A stretch of DNA of 42,283 nucleotides from Thiorhodococcus mannitoliphagus (GCF_010915725.1 NZ_JAAIJR010000043.1:1-42283), one strand, 5' to 3'. Counted from the stretch's first letter, positions 1 to 7,654 are shown. A program made the numbers and translations. Notes: generated by a model not told the origin, from the letters alone.

Positions 1-65
1 GGCGTTTATCTTCGGGCCGTCCCGTGGGTGGAGTCGACACCGTGCATCCCCCAGCAAAAGCGACG

Positions 66-120
66 TGGGAGCGGCGCCCCGCCGCGTGGGTCGCGCGATC
101 GCGGGGGGGCGCCGCTCCCA
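66..120. repeat. REP-like GC palindrome, full copy
   Basis: Inverted repeat: TGGGAGCGGCGCCCC at 66-80 pairs with its complement at 105-120, with a GC-rich loop. The same core recurs at 2161-2184, 11391-11460, 29091-29112 and, degraded, near 42170. It could fold into a strong hairpin in RNA. No gene covers it; positions 1-319 hold only this repeat and the element at 139-247. Confidence 0.7.
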
Positions 121-138
121 GCGATCATGCGGTTGGAC

Positions 139-247
139 CTAAGGAAAGGGTCCATCAACAACTTCCCCCCTTTCGCAAAGGGGGGCTAGGCAGGATTTCG
201 GGCGGCATCGCTCGCATCGGGAAACAATTGATGGGCGCTTTCTTAAG
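139..247 (-). repeat. ~105-bp TIR element, copy A
   Basis: This copy is in the reverse orientation to those at 23525 and 25684. Its ends read as GGTCCATCAACAA and, inverted, AAGAAAGCGCCCATCAATTG. Inside are a CCCCCCTTT-GCG-AAAGGGGGG type hairpin and the conserved string GATGCGAGCGATGCCGCCCG (as its complement). It is a MITE-like non-coding element. Confidence 0.7.
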
Positions 248-319
248 GATGATCAGTGCCTGTTTAGGCCACTACTGGCGCATTTTCTTGCGCGGACGTT
301 TGCGCAATGTGAAGCACTC

Positions 320-694
320 TTATTGCGCGATTGTGTTTACGTTCAATGTTATTCGCCCGCTATCCTCAAATGATAGGCTGTGATTGACTATTAAATAGTC
401 TACTTCAGGATAAAGCTCTTTCTTTCTCTTAATCAAGATATCTGTTTGTTGCATTGTCGCGGCAATCTCTGTTGCATTAAGTTTGCCTGGCATACTTTCA
501 ATTAAATTTTTCTCTATTTCTTCTCTATCGATCTCGGTTATTAGTGATGCGTTCCAAGAAAACATAGCTAATTCAATTGCTGCGGAAATTCGTTCACGCT
601 TAGGGTATTTTCTAATAAGTGGTTCAGCTACACGTAAAATGGCTTCAGAGATTCTTATAGGTGGAGAATTTTTCTTATTTGTCATCTTGATCAT
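320..694 (-). CDS. AT-rich orphan protein, unknown function
   Basis: This encodes 124 residues that I do not recognise. The product is charged and mostly helical in character, with no signal peptide or membrane segment; an aromatic patch (AMFSWNASLI) lies near residue 45. Codon use is much richer in A and T than every neighbour, so the gene probably came from outside the host lineage. A second ATG three codons in (685) is an equally possible start, and neither has a clear Shine-Dalgarno site. It lies among repeat and transposase debris with no operon partner. The open frame over such AT-rich DNA favours a real gene, but expression is uncertain. Confidence 0.5.
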   Translation of the reverse strand: MIKMTNKKNSPPIRISEAILRVAEPLIRKYPKRERISAAIELAMFSWNASLITEIDREEIEKNLIESMPGKLNATEIAATMQQTDILIKRKKELYPEVDYLIVNHSLSFEDSGRITLNVNTIAQ

Positions 695-791
695 CTTGCT
701 GCGATAGTTAATATGGCCTTGTCGCGCGCGCGGGATTCAACTCGACATCGCGGTGAAAGGTGAGTAAGCGACAACCTCGCCGGGGTAGAGA

Positions 792-980
792 TCAGACGGC
801 GTGATTCGTCATCAAGCGGAATCCATAGGCGTTCATGTCATAGATTTTCTTGAAGGTTTCCAGCGTCTCGAGGCAGCAAAGATAGTCCGCCTCCTCGGCA
901 AACAGTACCTGCCTGTTGTGTCCGCGCTGCACGACATAGTGTGGATAGCTTGGAAAAACGAGGCGCCCGATTCTTGGTAT
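792..980 (-). pseudogene. REP-associated Y1 (RAYT/IS200-type) transposase remnant
   Basis: The N-terminal part of a REP-associated tyrosine transposase is readable: PRIGRLVFP, then HYVVQRGHNRQVLF, then the end of the HUH-motif region, LMTNH. The family normally continues VHLL (the second metal-binding His), but here the frame ends two codons after LMTNH. Deleting or adding one base restores L-I-S-T-P, so a frameshift is likely. The expected start Met is replaced by ATA (978-980), although a GGAGG site sits just upstream of it. The catalytic Tyr region is absent, so the gene is inactive. The AT-rich string at about 1023-1048, upstream of the start, resembles motifs commonly found beside RAYT genes. 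Confidence 0.75.
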
Positions 981-1076
981 GCTTCCCTCCGACGTCGTAA
1001 GCGACTGTCCGCAAGAGCATAGCATTAAATTAAATCGGCCCCCTTTTTCGCTGACCGAGCTTGCAGAAATTTGCAC

Positions 1077-1548
1077 CTATCCTGGTCAGACCCGTTTTCC
1101 GGAGCGTCACGCCAGCGCACGCGACGAGGACTCAGCTTCGGCACCTCTTGCCAGGCGCCGCAGCTAAGCGCCTGGAGCCCTTTTCAGAGCGTATTCCATG
1201 GGTGGGTGGGAATTCCGCTGTGGGAACGGGAGAGAACGAGTTCACCGGCGGATGGAAAAAGGCGGTGAAAAAGCGAACGGATTTATTCTCAATTTGGCTT
1301 CCTCGGCGGAGCGGGGGAAGCCCCGAACGGGCCTTGATCATCGATTGGTCCACCTGCGGGACTGACGGCTGAAGCACAGGCGTAACACGCTGATTTATAT
1401 TGGTATGTTTTGCGATACCCTACCATAATTTAGGGTTTTGGGCGAAACGATGATCAAGGCCCCCGAACGTCAATACTGTTCCCGTTCTGATCCAAAATCG
1501 GGTTTCTCGCGAATAAATAAACCTGTCCCCTTATTCGCACACTATTTA
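1077..1548. other. gene-free stretch with transposon debris
   Basis: No convincing coding sequence. A 14-bp inverted repeat, GGCCTTGATCATCG, occurs at about 1330-1343 and inverted at about 1447-1460, with an AT-richer interior (1380-1440). The string AATAAATAAACCTGTCCCCTTATTCGC near 1513-1539 resembles the one upstream of the dead RAYT gene (about 1024-1048). This suggests two ends or targets of the same repeat family. Confidence 0.4.
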
Positions 1549-1833
1549 CTAGAGCCCTCCGGATTCTGGCACCGGTGCGAAGACCTTCGGGCGCTTCTTA
1601 ATTGGCGGGGGGCCGGCCTCGAGAGCAGTCCATGTCAGGGTGCCAACGACCCCATCGATTTGTAGCTGGCGCATCATCTGGAAGCGCTTCACTGCTGCGT
1701 CGGTCTTCGGGCCGAAGATGCCATCGACCCAGAGGCATCTCTGCCCGGTCAATCGCGCGTTGAGCAGATTCTGGCAATAACTGACGTAGGGACCTTGCGA
1801 TCCAGTCTTAATGGTCGGCAATGGATTATCCAT
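1549..1833 (-). CDS. small peptidoglycan-binding (PG_binding_1) protein
   Basis: The 94-residue product is almost entirely one PG_binding_1 domain (residues about 8-75). Visible hallmarks are a G-x-x-G-P-Y-V repeat start, VDGIFGPKTDAAVKRFQ, and IDGVVGTLTW. These domains bind cell-wall peptidoglycan and usually sit next to a lytic or peptidase domain. None is present here, and a short proline/lysine-rich tail follows. There is no signal peptide, which fits a phage-endolysin fragment or a stand-alone targeting domain. The ATG at 1833 is the only sensible start, as longer in-frame extensions are low-complexity. It lies in a decayed region, so it may be a remnant of a prophage lysin. Confidence 0.6.
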   Translation of the reverse strand: MDNPLPTIKTGSQGPYVSYCQNLLNARLTGQRCLWVDGIFGPKTDAAVKRFQMMRQLQIDGVVGTLTWTALEAGPPPIKKRPKVFAPVPESGGL

Positions 1834-1982
1834 TAGCGTTACTCTGTCTCCGAGTAATCGAAAAAGGGTGGTGAGGGTGAGCGCTCGTCGTGTACGGGGC
1901 GAATGCCCTAAACCCCTTAGGGAGACGCTAGCAGATGGCGGGTGAGCACACAACGTCGAACGGGGCTGTTCAGCGCTTCTGA

Positions 1983-2160
1983 GGCAACTTCTCTGATTAC
2001 GCAAGGAAATCGGGCGTCAAAGCATCCGCGCTGCCCTGGTATGTGCGGCACGCAGAACGCGATCTGAGGGCACATGTCGGCAAGCGTCTTGTGGAGCACA
2101 GCGTTGACGACGTAACGGGGTATCTTGAGACCCTTGGCAGGATAGGCCGCATCGAGTGCC
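1983..2160 (+). pseudogene. tyrosine recombinase (integron/phage-integrase type) N-terminal fragment
   Basis: The plus-strand frame after the stop at 1980-1982 reads as the N-terminal core-binding (SAM-like) domain of integron-type integrases: LPWYVRHAERDLRAH, then GKRLVEHSVDDVTGYLETLG. No start codon with a ribosome site precedes it. The homology stops at about 2160, where a REP-like palindrome begins, and the catalytic domain (R, H, R, Y) is missing. It is a dead fragment, possibly cut off by repeat insertion. The match is by eye. Confidence 0.5.
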
Positions 2161-2184
2161 CGTCGCGACGGGGCGCCGCTCCCA
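2161..2184. repeat. REP-like GC palindrome, half copy
   Basis: GGGGCGCCGCTCCCACC equals the right arm of the repeat at 66-120. Like that copy it is followed by GATCA-C/T-GCGGTTGGA and then a ~105-bp TIR element, so REP and TIR element travel as one block in both places. Confidence 0.6.
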
Positions 2185-2236
2185 CCGATCACGCGGTTGG
2201 ATCAAAGGATGATCGAGGCCCGAACGATGCCGCTCC

Positions 2237-2295
2237 CAATCCCCCCTGGCCCCCCTTTGCGAAAGGGGGGGAATTGGTGATGGACACTTTCTTAC
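2237..2295 (+). repeat. ~105-bp TIR element, copy B (partial)
   Basis: Only the right half is present: AATCCCCCCTGGCCCCCC, a GCG loop, the G-run, then GGTGATGGACACTTTCTTA. The left half with the GATGCGAGCGAT string is missing. Confidence 0.65.
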
Positions 2296-2352
2296 CCGGC
2301 CGAAGGGCGCGTGGCTGCGGGCAGTTTGAGCGGTCGCGCAGCTGTGGGATCC

Positions 2353-3006
2353 TCAAGAGGGATCGCTGAGATCATGATCCTTGGATGAGCATCCGTCGTT
2401 CCTGCCGTAAGGGGTCGCGCGGACGAGCCCGGCGATTCCGAGCGCGGTCGCGACCGCGAAGATGCCTTGAGCGGCGCCGATGTCGAGTGCGATGGGGATG
2501 GGTGTGGCCGCTTGGTGCATGAGCAGGAGTCCGGCGAACCAGGCGGGATAGTCCCAGGGGAAGTCCTTGGGGATGGCTAGCAGACAGAGCCCGAGACCGG
2601 CGGCGAAGTGGGTGGTGAGGGTGCCGAGCAAGAGCGCGGTGGCGATCCAGGTTGTCAGGTCTTCGGGGGGTAGGGCGCTCAGTGCTAGTTGGCTCGCATC
2701 CAGCGCCGTGCCGAGCGCGGCTGCGGCTATGAGTCCGCGATAGAGGGTGGCGCCGAGCGTGGCGCCGTCCATGCGCCGTGCCAGGATCGGCAGGAGCACC
2801 AGGATCCAGACGCTGACGAAGGCCGTCTCGGGACCGGCCATGGTGGGATTGCCGCGCGCCCAGTCCCACCAAAACGGCGATAGGAGCAGCGCAGCCATCA
2901 CGCCAGTCAAGGCCCAGCGGGCGTTGCGGCGTCCTGCTCCGTCAGGGCGCCAGGCTGCCAGGCCCAGGATGAATGACCAGAGACCGATGACGAGGATGGT
3001 CGTCAT
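2353..3006 (-). CDS. polytopic inner-membrane protein, end of the Ter-linked envelope operon
   Basis: The 217-residue product has about six to seven hydrophobic segments (for example TILVIGLWSFILGLAAW at the N-terminus and GIFAVATALGIAGLV near the C-terminus). I recognise no family or catalytic motif. Its ATG overlaps the stop of the upstream TPR gene by four bases, so it is translationally coupled and is the last gene of the cassette that starts at 8995. It may be a membrane anchor or scaffold for the ExbB/ExbD-like complex encoded just upstream; that is inference from context. Repeats begin right after its stop. Confidence 0.7.
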   Translation of the reverse strand: MTTILVIGLWSFILGLAAWRPDGAGRRNARWALTGVMAALLLSPFWWDWARGNPTMAGPETAFVSVWILVLLPILARRMDGATLGATLYRGLIAAAALGTALDASQLALSALPPEDLTTWIATALLLGTLTTHFAAGLGLCLLAIPKDFPWDYPAWFAGLLLMHQAATPIPIALDIGAAQGIFAVATALGIAGLVRATPYGRNDGCSSKDHDLSDPS

Positions 3007-4016
3007 GGCCTGTCCTCGGTCGGCTGCCCGTCCAGCCAGGCGTCCGCCTTTTCAATGATTTGTTGCTCACACTCGGCGGGCAGGCGCCCGCCTGTGGTAA
3101 GGGCGCCGGCCAGGGTGATGCGGGCGCGCTCGGTGTCGCCGGCCCAGCGATAACCGAGTCCGGCGAGCAGTGCGAAGGCCGGATTGGTCAGGTCGCCCTG
3201 GGCCGCGAAGCGATCGGCGATATCGCGGAACTGGGTGCGATCCTGCGCCAGGACCGGCAAGGCGCCCAGGTCGAGGATCATCTGTCGGGTGCGGTCGAGA
3301 CAGGCGGCGACACCCTGCCGCGGGCGGCCGATCTGCCGGGCCAGCACCAGGAGTCTCAGCTGGCGGGCGTCCCAGAAGCCGGGATCGGCGGCCACGGCCC
3401 GTCCGAGAGCCGTCTCGGCCGTGTCGAGCGATTGCTTCTCCCAGGCGATGACGCCGAGGATGAAATGGGCGTCCGCCTGGATGCGTGGCGGTACCTTGGG
3501 GACCGCCAGCGCGCGCTGCGCGGCCTCCCTGGCGGGCTCGAGCGCGCCAAGCCGCAGCTGCACCCTGGCCATCTCCAGCAGCGCGCGAAAGCCTGTCAGG
3601 GGATCGGCCGTGCTCACGAGCGGTCGCAGCAGGTCGAGCTTGCGTTGGGGATCGCTGCTCAGGGCGGCCATCTGGAGCCCATGACGGGCGTCCTCGTCGA
3701 CCTGGCCCCAGAGGTTGCGATAGCGCATGAAGACCGTATCTCCGGCCGCGCGCAGCGAGGTATCGCCGAGTTCGGGCCGCAGGGCAGCCTCACCGCACGC
3801 GGCGAGATCGGACCAGAGTGCCTCCCATTGCGCGAGCGCCCTTTGGCGTGCGAGCGCGTCGCCAGCGCCGTCCGCATCGCCCTGGGGGGCGCCGGCGATC
3901 AGACCCCAAAGACAGACCAGCGCCAGTGCCGCGAGCAAGAGACTGAGTGCCGCGAAGAGCGGCCTGCCTCGGGTGTCTCCCGGCACGTTTGCGGATGGTT
4001 TACCAATAGATGCCAT
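3003..4016 (-). CDS. membrane-anchored TPR-repeat protein
   Basis: This 337-residue protein has one hydrophobic segment near residues 20-45 (LFAALSLLLAALALVCLWGLIAG), followed by a mostly helical region. The helical part has TPR-like units: a repeat around ARVQLRLGALEPAREAAQRAL, then ADAHFILGVIAWEKQSLDTAETALGRAV, and a C-terminal one around AGLGYRWAGDTERARITLAGAL. TPR domains mediate protein contacts, here most likely on the periplasmic side. I placed the start at ATG 4016, just before the anchor; the open frame continues upstream to 4061. The start overlaps the end of the ExbD-like gene by 17 bases and the stop overlaps the next ATG, so it belongs to the same tight operon. It is probably an assembly or partner-binding subunit. 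Confidence 0.75.
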   Translation of the reverse strand: MASIGKPSANVPGDTRGRPLFAALSLLLAALALVCLWGLIAGAPQGDADGAGDALARQRALAQWEALWSDLAACGEAALRPELGDTSLRAAGDTVFMRYRNLWGQVDEDARHGLQMAALSSDPQRKLDLLRPLVSTADPLTGFRALLEMARVQLRLGALEPAREAAQRALAVPKVPPRIQADAHFILGVIAWEKQSLDTAETALGRAVAADPGFWDARQLRLLVLARQIGRPRQGVAACLDRTRQMILDLGALPVLAQDRTQFRDIADRFAAQGDLTNPAFALLAGLGYRWAGDTERARITLAGALTTGGRLPAECEQQIIEKADAWLDGQPTEDRP

Positions 4017-4638
4017 GATCGGTGAACTGGGCTGGATGCCGGCCGAGCAGCAGGGGGGCATCGACCGCTTGGGTGAACCAGCGAAACCTCAGGTCCGACT
4101 GTTGCAGCCGCTCGTAGAGGGGCGCGAAGGTCTCCATGCCGTCGGGATAGACCAGGAAGACCGGGGCGGCGCGGTTGGCGGTATGGGCGGCGGTCAGCTC
4201 GGCGATGAAGGCGTCGATTCGCGACTCCGGGAAGGCGGGCTCCTGGCGCTGGACGGCCGCTTGGTCGAGAAAGAAGCGTAGCTGGAAGGTATCCAGGTCA
4301 CGGGTCACCAGCGGCTCGGGGAGCCATTGATAACGGCCTTGCGCGGTGGATCCGGAGGTGAGGTCGGGCGCGGCCGAGAGTGCCTCGACCACGGCCTCTT
4401 GGTCCCAGCGCACGACGCGCTCGGAGAGCACGAAATAGAAGACGGAGAAGGGCGGAAAGAGGTCGCGCTGGGGCTCCACGAAGCGTTCCAGGGAGGTTGG
4501 TCGGGCGGTCGGGCTGGTGGAGGTGCGGCGCTCCTGTTGGATCGAGACCAGGGAGAAGAGCGTCAGGATGAGGATGATCGCCAGGAGATTGGTGGCGATA
4601 TCCAGGAAGGCGCCCTCAGAGGTCCCATCAGTCTCCAT
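4000..4638 (-). CDS. second ExbD/TolR-like single-span membrane protein
   Basis: The 212-residue product has a short cytoplasmic N-terminus, one membrane span at residues about 10-32 (GAFLDIATNLLAIILILTLF), and a large periplasmic domain. The Asp at the start of the span sits where ExbD, TolR and MotB carry their essential proton-pathway Asp. Its periplasmic part does not resemble classic ExbD and I do not recognise it. I chose ATG 4638 because upstream residues only overlap the preceding gene. The gene overlaps exbD-like 4628-5116 by 11 bases and the TPR gene by 17. Having two different ExbD-like genes after one ExbB-like gene suggests a heteromeric ExbD pair in the motor. Confidence 0.65.
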   Translation of the reverse strand: METDGTSEGAFLDIATNLLAIILILTLFSLVSIQQERRTSTSPTARPTSLERFVEPQRDLFPPFSVFYFVLSERVVRWDQEAVVEALSAAPDLTSGSTAQGRYQWLPEPLVTRDLDTFQLRFFLDQAAVQRQEPAFPESRIDAFIAELTAAHTANRAAPVFLVYPDGMETFAPLYERLQQSDLRFRWFTQAVDAPLLLGRHPAQFTDHGIYW

Positions 4639-5116
4639 CCGCGCCGTCCGCCGTCCGCCAATCGGCGAGCAGTCCACTTACGGCCTCGGGCCTCCCTGAG
4701 AGGGGGCGGTAGGCGAGCCTGACGACCAGACGCTTGTCCTGGTTGCGCTGCAGGAGACTGGTGAAGCGGGCGAAGGCGTCCTGGAAGGCTTGGCGGGTCT
4801 CGAAGCAGGCGCCGGTCAGGGCGAACACCAGATTGCGCACGCCCTCACCCTGCTCGGAGAGCTGGTCCAAGAGCGCCGGAAACTGTTGCTCGGCGTATCG
4901 CGCCGGCGCGGCCTTGGGGTCGGCATAGAGCGTCACTTCACCGTCCGCGACGCAGATCACCAGGGCGTCGATCGCGAGCGGTCGGCCGCTGGTCTGCTCC
5001 AGGGTCTTCTGCAGGGCGAAGATGACGACCAGGATGCCGATGAAGGCGAAGACCAGATCCAGGAAGGGCATCAGATTCAACTCCGCGACGGGCATCTCTG
5101 GGAGACGGCGGCGCAT
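4628..5116 (-). CDS. ExbD/TolR-family biopolymer transport protein
   Basis: The 162-residue product has the ExbD layout: a short N-terminus, the family signature N-L-M-P-F-L-D at the start of the single span (residues about 14-37, LMPFLDLVFAFIGILVVIF), then a periplasmic domain. The Asp in FLDLVF corresponds to the proton-carrying residue of ExbD/TolR. ExbD works with ExbB-type channels to turn ion flow into mechanical work on periplasmic partners. Start and stop are locked by overlaps: TGATG with the ExbB-like gene upstream and 11 bases with the second ExbD-like gene downstream. No tonB, tolA, tolB or pal lies nearby, so it is not a standard Ton or Tol set. Confidence 0.85.
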   Translation of the reverse strand: MRRRLPEMPVAELNLMPFLDLVFAFIGILVVIFALQKTLEQTSGRPLAIDALVICVADGEVTLYADPKAAPARYAEQQFPALLDQLSEQGEGVRNLVFALTGACFETRQAFQDAFARFTSLLQRNQDKRLVVRLAYRPLSGRPEAVSGLLADWRTADGADGD

Positions 5117-5892
5117 CAGTCGGCGGTCTCGTGAAAGAGGCGGTCGAGCAGCATCTGGTAGTAGACCATATCCAGCTTTTGCGCCCGCGTCCGCAGGGTG
5201 AGCAGCAGCAGCATCACAGGAATCACCAGGACCAGGCCGACGAAGGTGGTGTCGAATGCGAAGCTGAGTCCGCCCAGCACGCTGCCGAGACCGTCGCCGG
5301 CGATCTCGGAGGTGCCCACCGACTGCTCCAGCCCGCCGATCGCCTGGGTGATGCCGATGACGGTGCCGATGAAGCCCAACAGCGGCAGGACCCAGATCGC
5401 AAAGCCGATGGGGGCGAAGTTGTGCTGGTGCTGCAGCCCGCGCACGGTCAGCACATAGTCGCTCAGATGGACGAAGTCCTCGCGTGCCTGGGTCTTGCCG
5501 TACCAGCGTTGCAGGGCGGCGGGCACGCCGTCCGCGTCCTGATGGCGCCGTCCGGAGAGGAAGCCGATCCAGCCATGGAGCCGCGTGGACTGCGGTCCTG
5601 AGCCGAGCCCGAGCCAGCGTTGCAGGTGGCGGTGCTCATCCAGCAGGCCGAGATACTGCAGGAGCCCGTAGAGCAGGGTGGTGAAGAAGACGGCGATCAT
5701 GAGCTGACAGTAGCCGTTGCCCAGGTAGCGGCCGAGTTCCTGCGGCAGGATCGCGGGATCGAGGAGCCGAAACAGGGTCAGGTAGGACGGCACTGTGATC
5801 AGGATCGCCACGACCAGGGGGCGGGTGATCTGGCGCTCGGAGAAGAGGCCGCCGGCACGGGCGAGGATGGGTGGTGCTGCGCTATCCGTCAT
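5116..5892 (-). CDS. MotA/TolQ/ExbB-family proton channel
   Basis: The 258-residue product has four predicted spans (about residues 22-45, 62-85, 165-190 and 210-240). The last two form the MotA/TolQ/ExbB core: FAIWVLPLLGFIGTVIGITQ, then SFAFDTTFVGLVLVIPVML, with the small residues and Thr that line the channel in this family. It would sit in the inner membrane as a ring around the ExbD-like dimer and use the proton or sodium gradient. The start at ATG 5892 overlaps the upstream coiled-coil gene by 11 bases; the open frame extends further upstream but that part only shadows the other gene. Its placement between Ter-linked helical proteins and two ExbD-like genes is unusual and suggests a dedicated motor. 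Confidence 0.85.
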   Translation of the reverse strand: MTDSAAPPILARAGGLFSERQITRPLVVAILITVPSYLTLFRLLDPAILPQELGRYLGNGYCQLMIAVFFTTLLYGLLQYLGLLDEHRHLQRWLGLGSGPQSTRLHGWIGFLSGRRHQDADGVPAALQRWYGKTQAREDFVHLSDYVLTVRGLQHQHNFAPIGFAIWVLPLLGFIGTVIGITQAIGGLEQSVGTSEIAGDGLGSVLGGLSFAFDTTFVGLVLVIPVMLLLLTLRTRAQKLDMVYYQMLLDRLFHETAD

Positions 5893-6271
5893 CGTCAGCC
5901 TCCAGCGGTCGTCCCTCCAGCTGCTCGAGCTGGCGCTGAAGATCGCGTCGGACGGCGCGCAGCTCGCCGAGCCGGGTGCTGGTTTCGCCGTAGAGACGCT
6001 CGTAACGGCGGCGTTCGTCCAGGGTCGTTGCGGCATCGGCGTCCGCGAGCGCCCCTTGGGCGAGTTCGGTGAGCTGAGCGTCCAGCTCCCCGAGGGTGGC
6101 GAGCATCTGTCGCACCTCTGCCAGGGGTAGGCTCGGATTGGCCTGTCCCGCGGAGGGTTGAGCGGGTGGCGCTGGCGGCTCGGCCCCGGCGGGCAAGGCG
6201 AGGAGCAGCGCCAAGCAGGCGCCGCGCGCGTGGTGCGGGGTCTGCTGTCGGCGGTGACCCAGGCGGCTCAT
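5882..6271 (-). CDS. small exported coiled-coil protein
   Basis: The 129-residue product has a positively charged N-terminus, a hydrophobic stretch ending in an Ala-x-Ala-like site (LALLLALPAGAEP), a proline-rich linker, and then a long charged helix (residues about 50-125) with heptad-like spacing of Leu and Arg/Glu. It is probably periplasmic. No family is recognised. The gene starts 13 bases after the stop of the preceding secreted helical protein and overlaps the ExbB-like gene at its end. It may act as a rod or spacer between motor and periplasmic partners, by inference from context only. Confidence 0.65.
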   Translation of the reverse strand: MSRLGHRRQQTPHHARGACLALLLALPAGAEPPAPPAQPSAGQANPSLPLAEVRQMLATLGELDAQLTELAQGALADADAATTLDERRRYERLYGETSTRLGELRAVRRDLQRQLEQLEGRPLEADDDG

Positions 6272-6284
6272 CGGAGAGATCGGC

Positions 6285-6902
6285 TCATTGAGAGATGGGC
6301 ACCTGTTGTGCGTCGTTCGCCGTCTCGACGATGGCCTGCATATTCTTGTTGAGACTTGCCAGGTTGGCGCTGACCTTCTGCAGCCCCTCGATCGCCTTGT
6401 CGGCCTGGCCCAGTTCGTAGTAGGCGAGCACGATGTCGCGATCCGCCTCGATCGAGCGCATCAGGGCGAGCGAATTCGCTCGTTCGGTGCTGATCTGATT
6501 GCGCAGCTCGCGGCCCTTGTCGAGCTTGCTCTGCCAGGCGGTCGCGATGGGCATGAAGGCCGGGTTCGACTCGGATTTCCGCAGCGTCTCCTGGCGGCGC
6601 TGCTCCCAGAGTTCGAGCAGGGCGTCGAGTTCCTTCCAGATCTCGCTGTCCTCGGCCATGCTCTCGTTGACGCGGGATACCGAGGCGAGCATGTCGTCGA
6701 GCACCTTGCCGCCCTTCTCGATCGAGTCGCGGCTGGCCTGTATGTTGTTCTCCAGGCTCCCGAGATTGGCCTGGAGCTGCTCGGCGACGGCATTGACTTT
6801 CTGGAAGAGGCGGGCCATGTCGGGCTGCTCGGCGGCACGCGCGAGCGGGAGCAGGAGGCTGAGCGAAAGCAGGCCGGTGAGTAGGAGTGTCGCCTTTTTC
6901 AT
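6285..6902 (-). CDS. secreted helical protein with C-terminal VPISQ (paralogue of 6962-7654)
   Basis: The 205-residue product starts with a clear Sec signal peptide (KKATLLLTGLLSLSLLLPLARAAE, cleavage after ARA). The rest is almost all helix, with coiled-coil pattern and no Cys. Its last residues are QQVPISQ; the next gene upstream ends TSVPISN, and the preceding ~50 residues align loosely (LN--M--IVE-A, against LN-ITTAMTVVE), so the two look like ancient paralogues. No family is recognised. The location between the TerD-fusion gene and the ExbB/D-like genes suggests a periplasmic structural part of the same machine. Confidence 0.75.
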   Translation of the reverse strand: MKKATLLLTGLLSLSLLLPLARAAEQPDMARLFQKVNAVAEQLQANLGSLENNIQASRDSIEKGGKVLDDMLASVSRVNESMAEDSEIWKELDALLELWEQRRQETLRKSESNPAFMPIATAWQSKLDKGRELRNQISTERANSLALMRSIEADRDIVLAYYELGQADKAIEGLQKVSANLASLNKNMQAIVETANDAQQVPISQ

Positions 6903-6961
6903 GATGTCCTCGTGATCGAGTCGAGTGATGTGTGGTCGAGTGATGGATGAGGGTGCCGCGC

Positions 6962-7654
6962 TCAGTTCGAGATGGGCACCGAGGTTTGCAGGCTCTTTTC
7001 GGTCTTTTGCTCGACCACCGTCATGGCGGTGGTGATGTCGTTCAGCCCCTCGACCACGGAGCGCGCGGCGGCGATCGCCTCCAGCACCTTGCCGATCTTC
7101 ATCTCCTGAAGGATGACGCGGTGTTGGCGCATGATGGTCGAGAGCTTTTCCTGGGCCAGGGTGCGGCTCTGGTTGAGCCGCTCGTCGACGATGTCGTATT
7201 CCTGGATGGCACGCTCCAGCTGGGCGATGCTCTGATCGCGGTTGGGGTAGTCCGGGGGCTGGCGCTCATACCAGCTCTTGAGGACGATGGTTCCTTCCTT
7301 GGCGCGATTGAGCGCATCGGCGAAGTCGCTATTCAGGTCCAGCTTATTGAGGACGCCGTACACCTCCTCGCGCAGGGTGAAGAAGAGGTTGTCGACCTGC
7401 AGCTCCTTCTCGTCCTCGGAGGTCAGGCGGGCGACCTCCTCAAGCTTCTCCATGGCCGTCTGGATCCGCGCGCCGAGCTGGGCGTTCGAGGTGCGGATGT
7501 TGGTCATCTCGTTTTCGAGGATGACGGTCGGATTGGTGCGGTTGGGATTGCGCGAGCTGTAGCTGCTGTCCTGGGCTGGAGCCGGCAACGCCAGCCAGAC
7601 CGCGCAAAGCGCCCAGACGGCTCGAGACGCGATATGGCGTTCAGAATGCTTCAT
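6962..7654 (-). CDS. secreted helical protein with C-terminal VPISN
   Basis: The 230-residue product starts at ATG 7654 with a signal peptide (AVWALCAVWLALPAPAQ; likely cleavage after APA). It continues as a long, charged, mostly helical protein with a short Asn/Pro/Ser-rich linker near residues 30-40. It ends TSVPISN, matching the VPISQ end of the neighbouring protein. The frame is open upstream to 7759, but that part reads as spacer. I do not recognise a family. It is the second gene after the TerD fusion, separated from it by about 108 bases that carry a CCACTGCCCACCGACCACT-type imperfect repeat. Confidence 0.75.
   Translation of the reverse strand: MKHSERHIASRAVWALCAVWLALPAPAQDSSYSSRNPNRTNPTVILENEMTNIRTSNAQLGARIQTAMEKLEEVARLTSEDEKELQVDNLFFTLREEVYGVLNKLDLNSDFADALNRAKEGTIVLKSWYERQPPDYPNRDQSIAQLERAIQEYDIVDERLNQSRTLAQEKLSTIMRQHRVILQEMKIGKVLEAIAAARSVVEGLNDITTAMTVVEQKTEKSLQTSVPISN

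Noticed and set aside
1917-2192. Minus-strand frame of 91 codons overlapping the integrase fragment
   Set aside because: The plus strand in the same place reads as a tyrosine-recombinase domain, which explains the open antisense frame.
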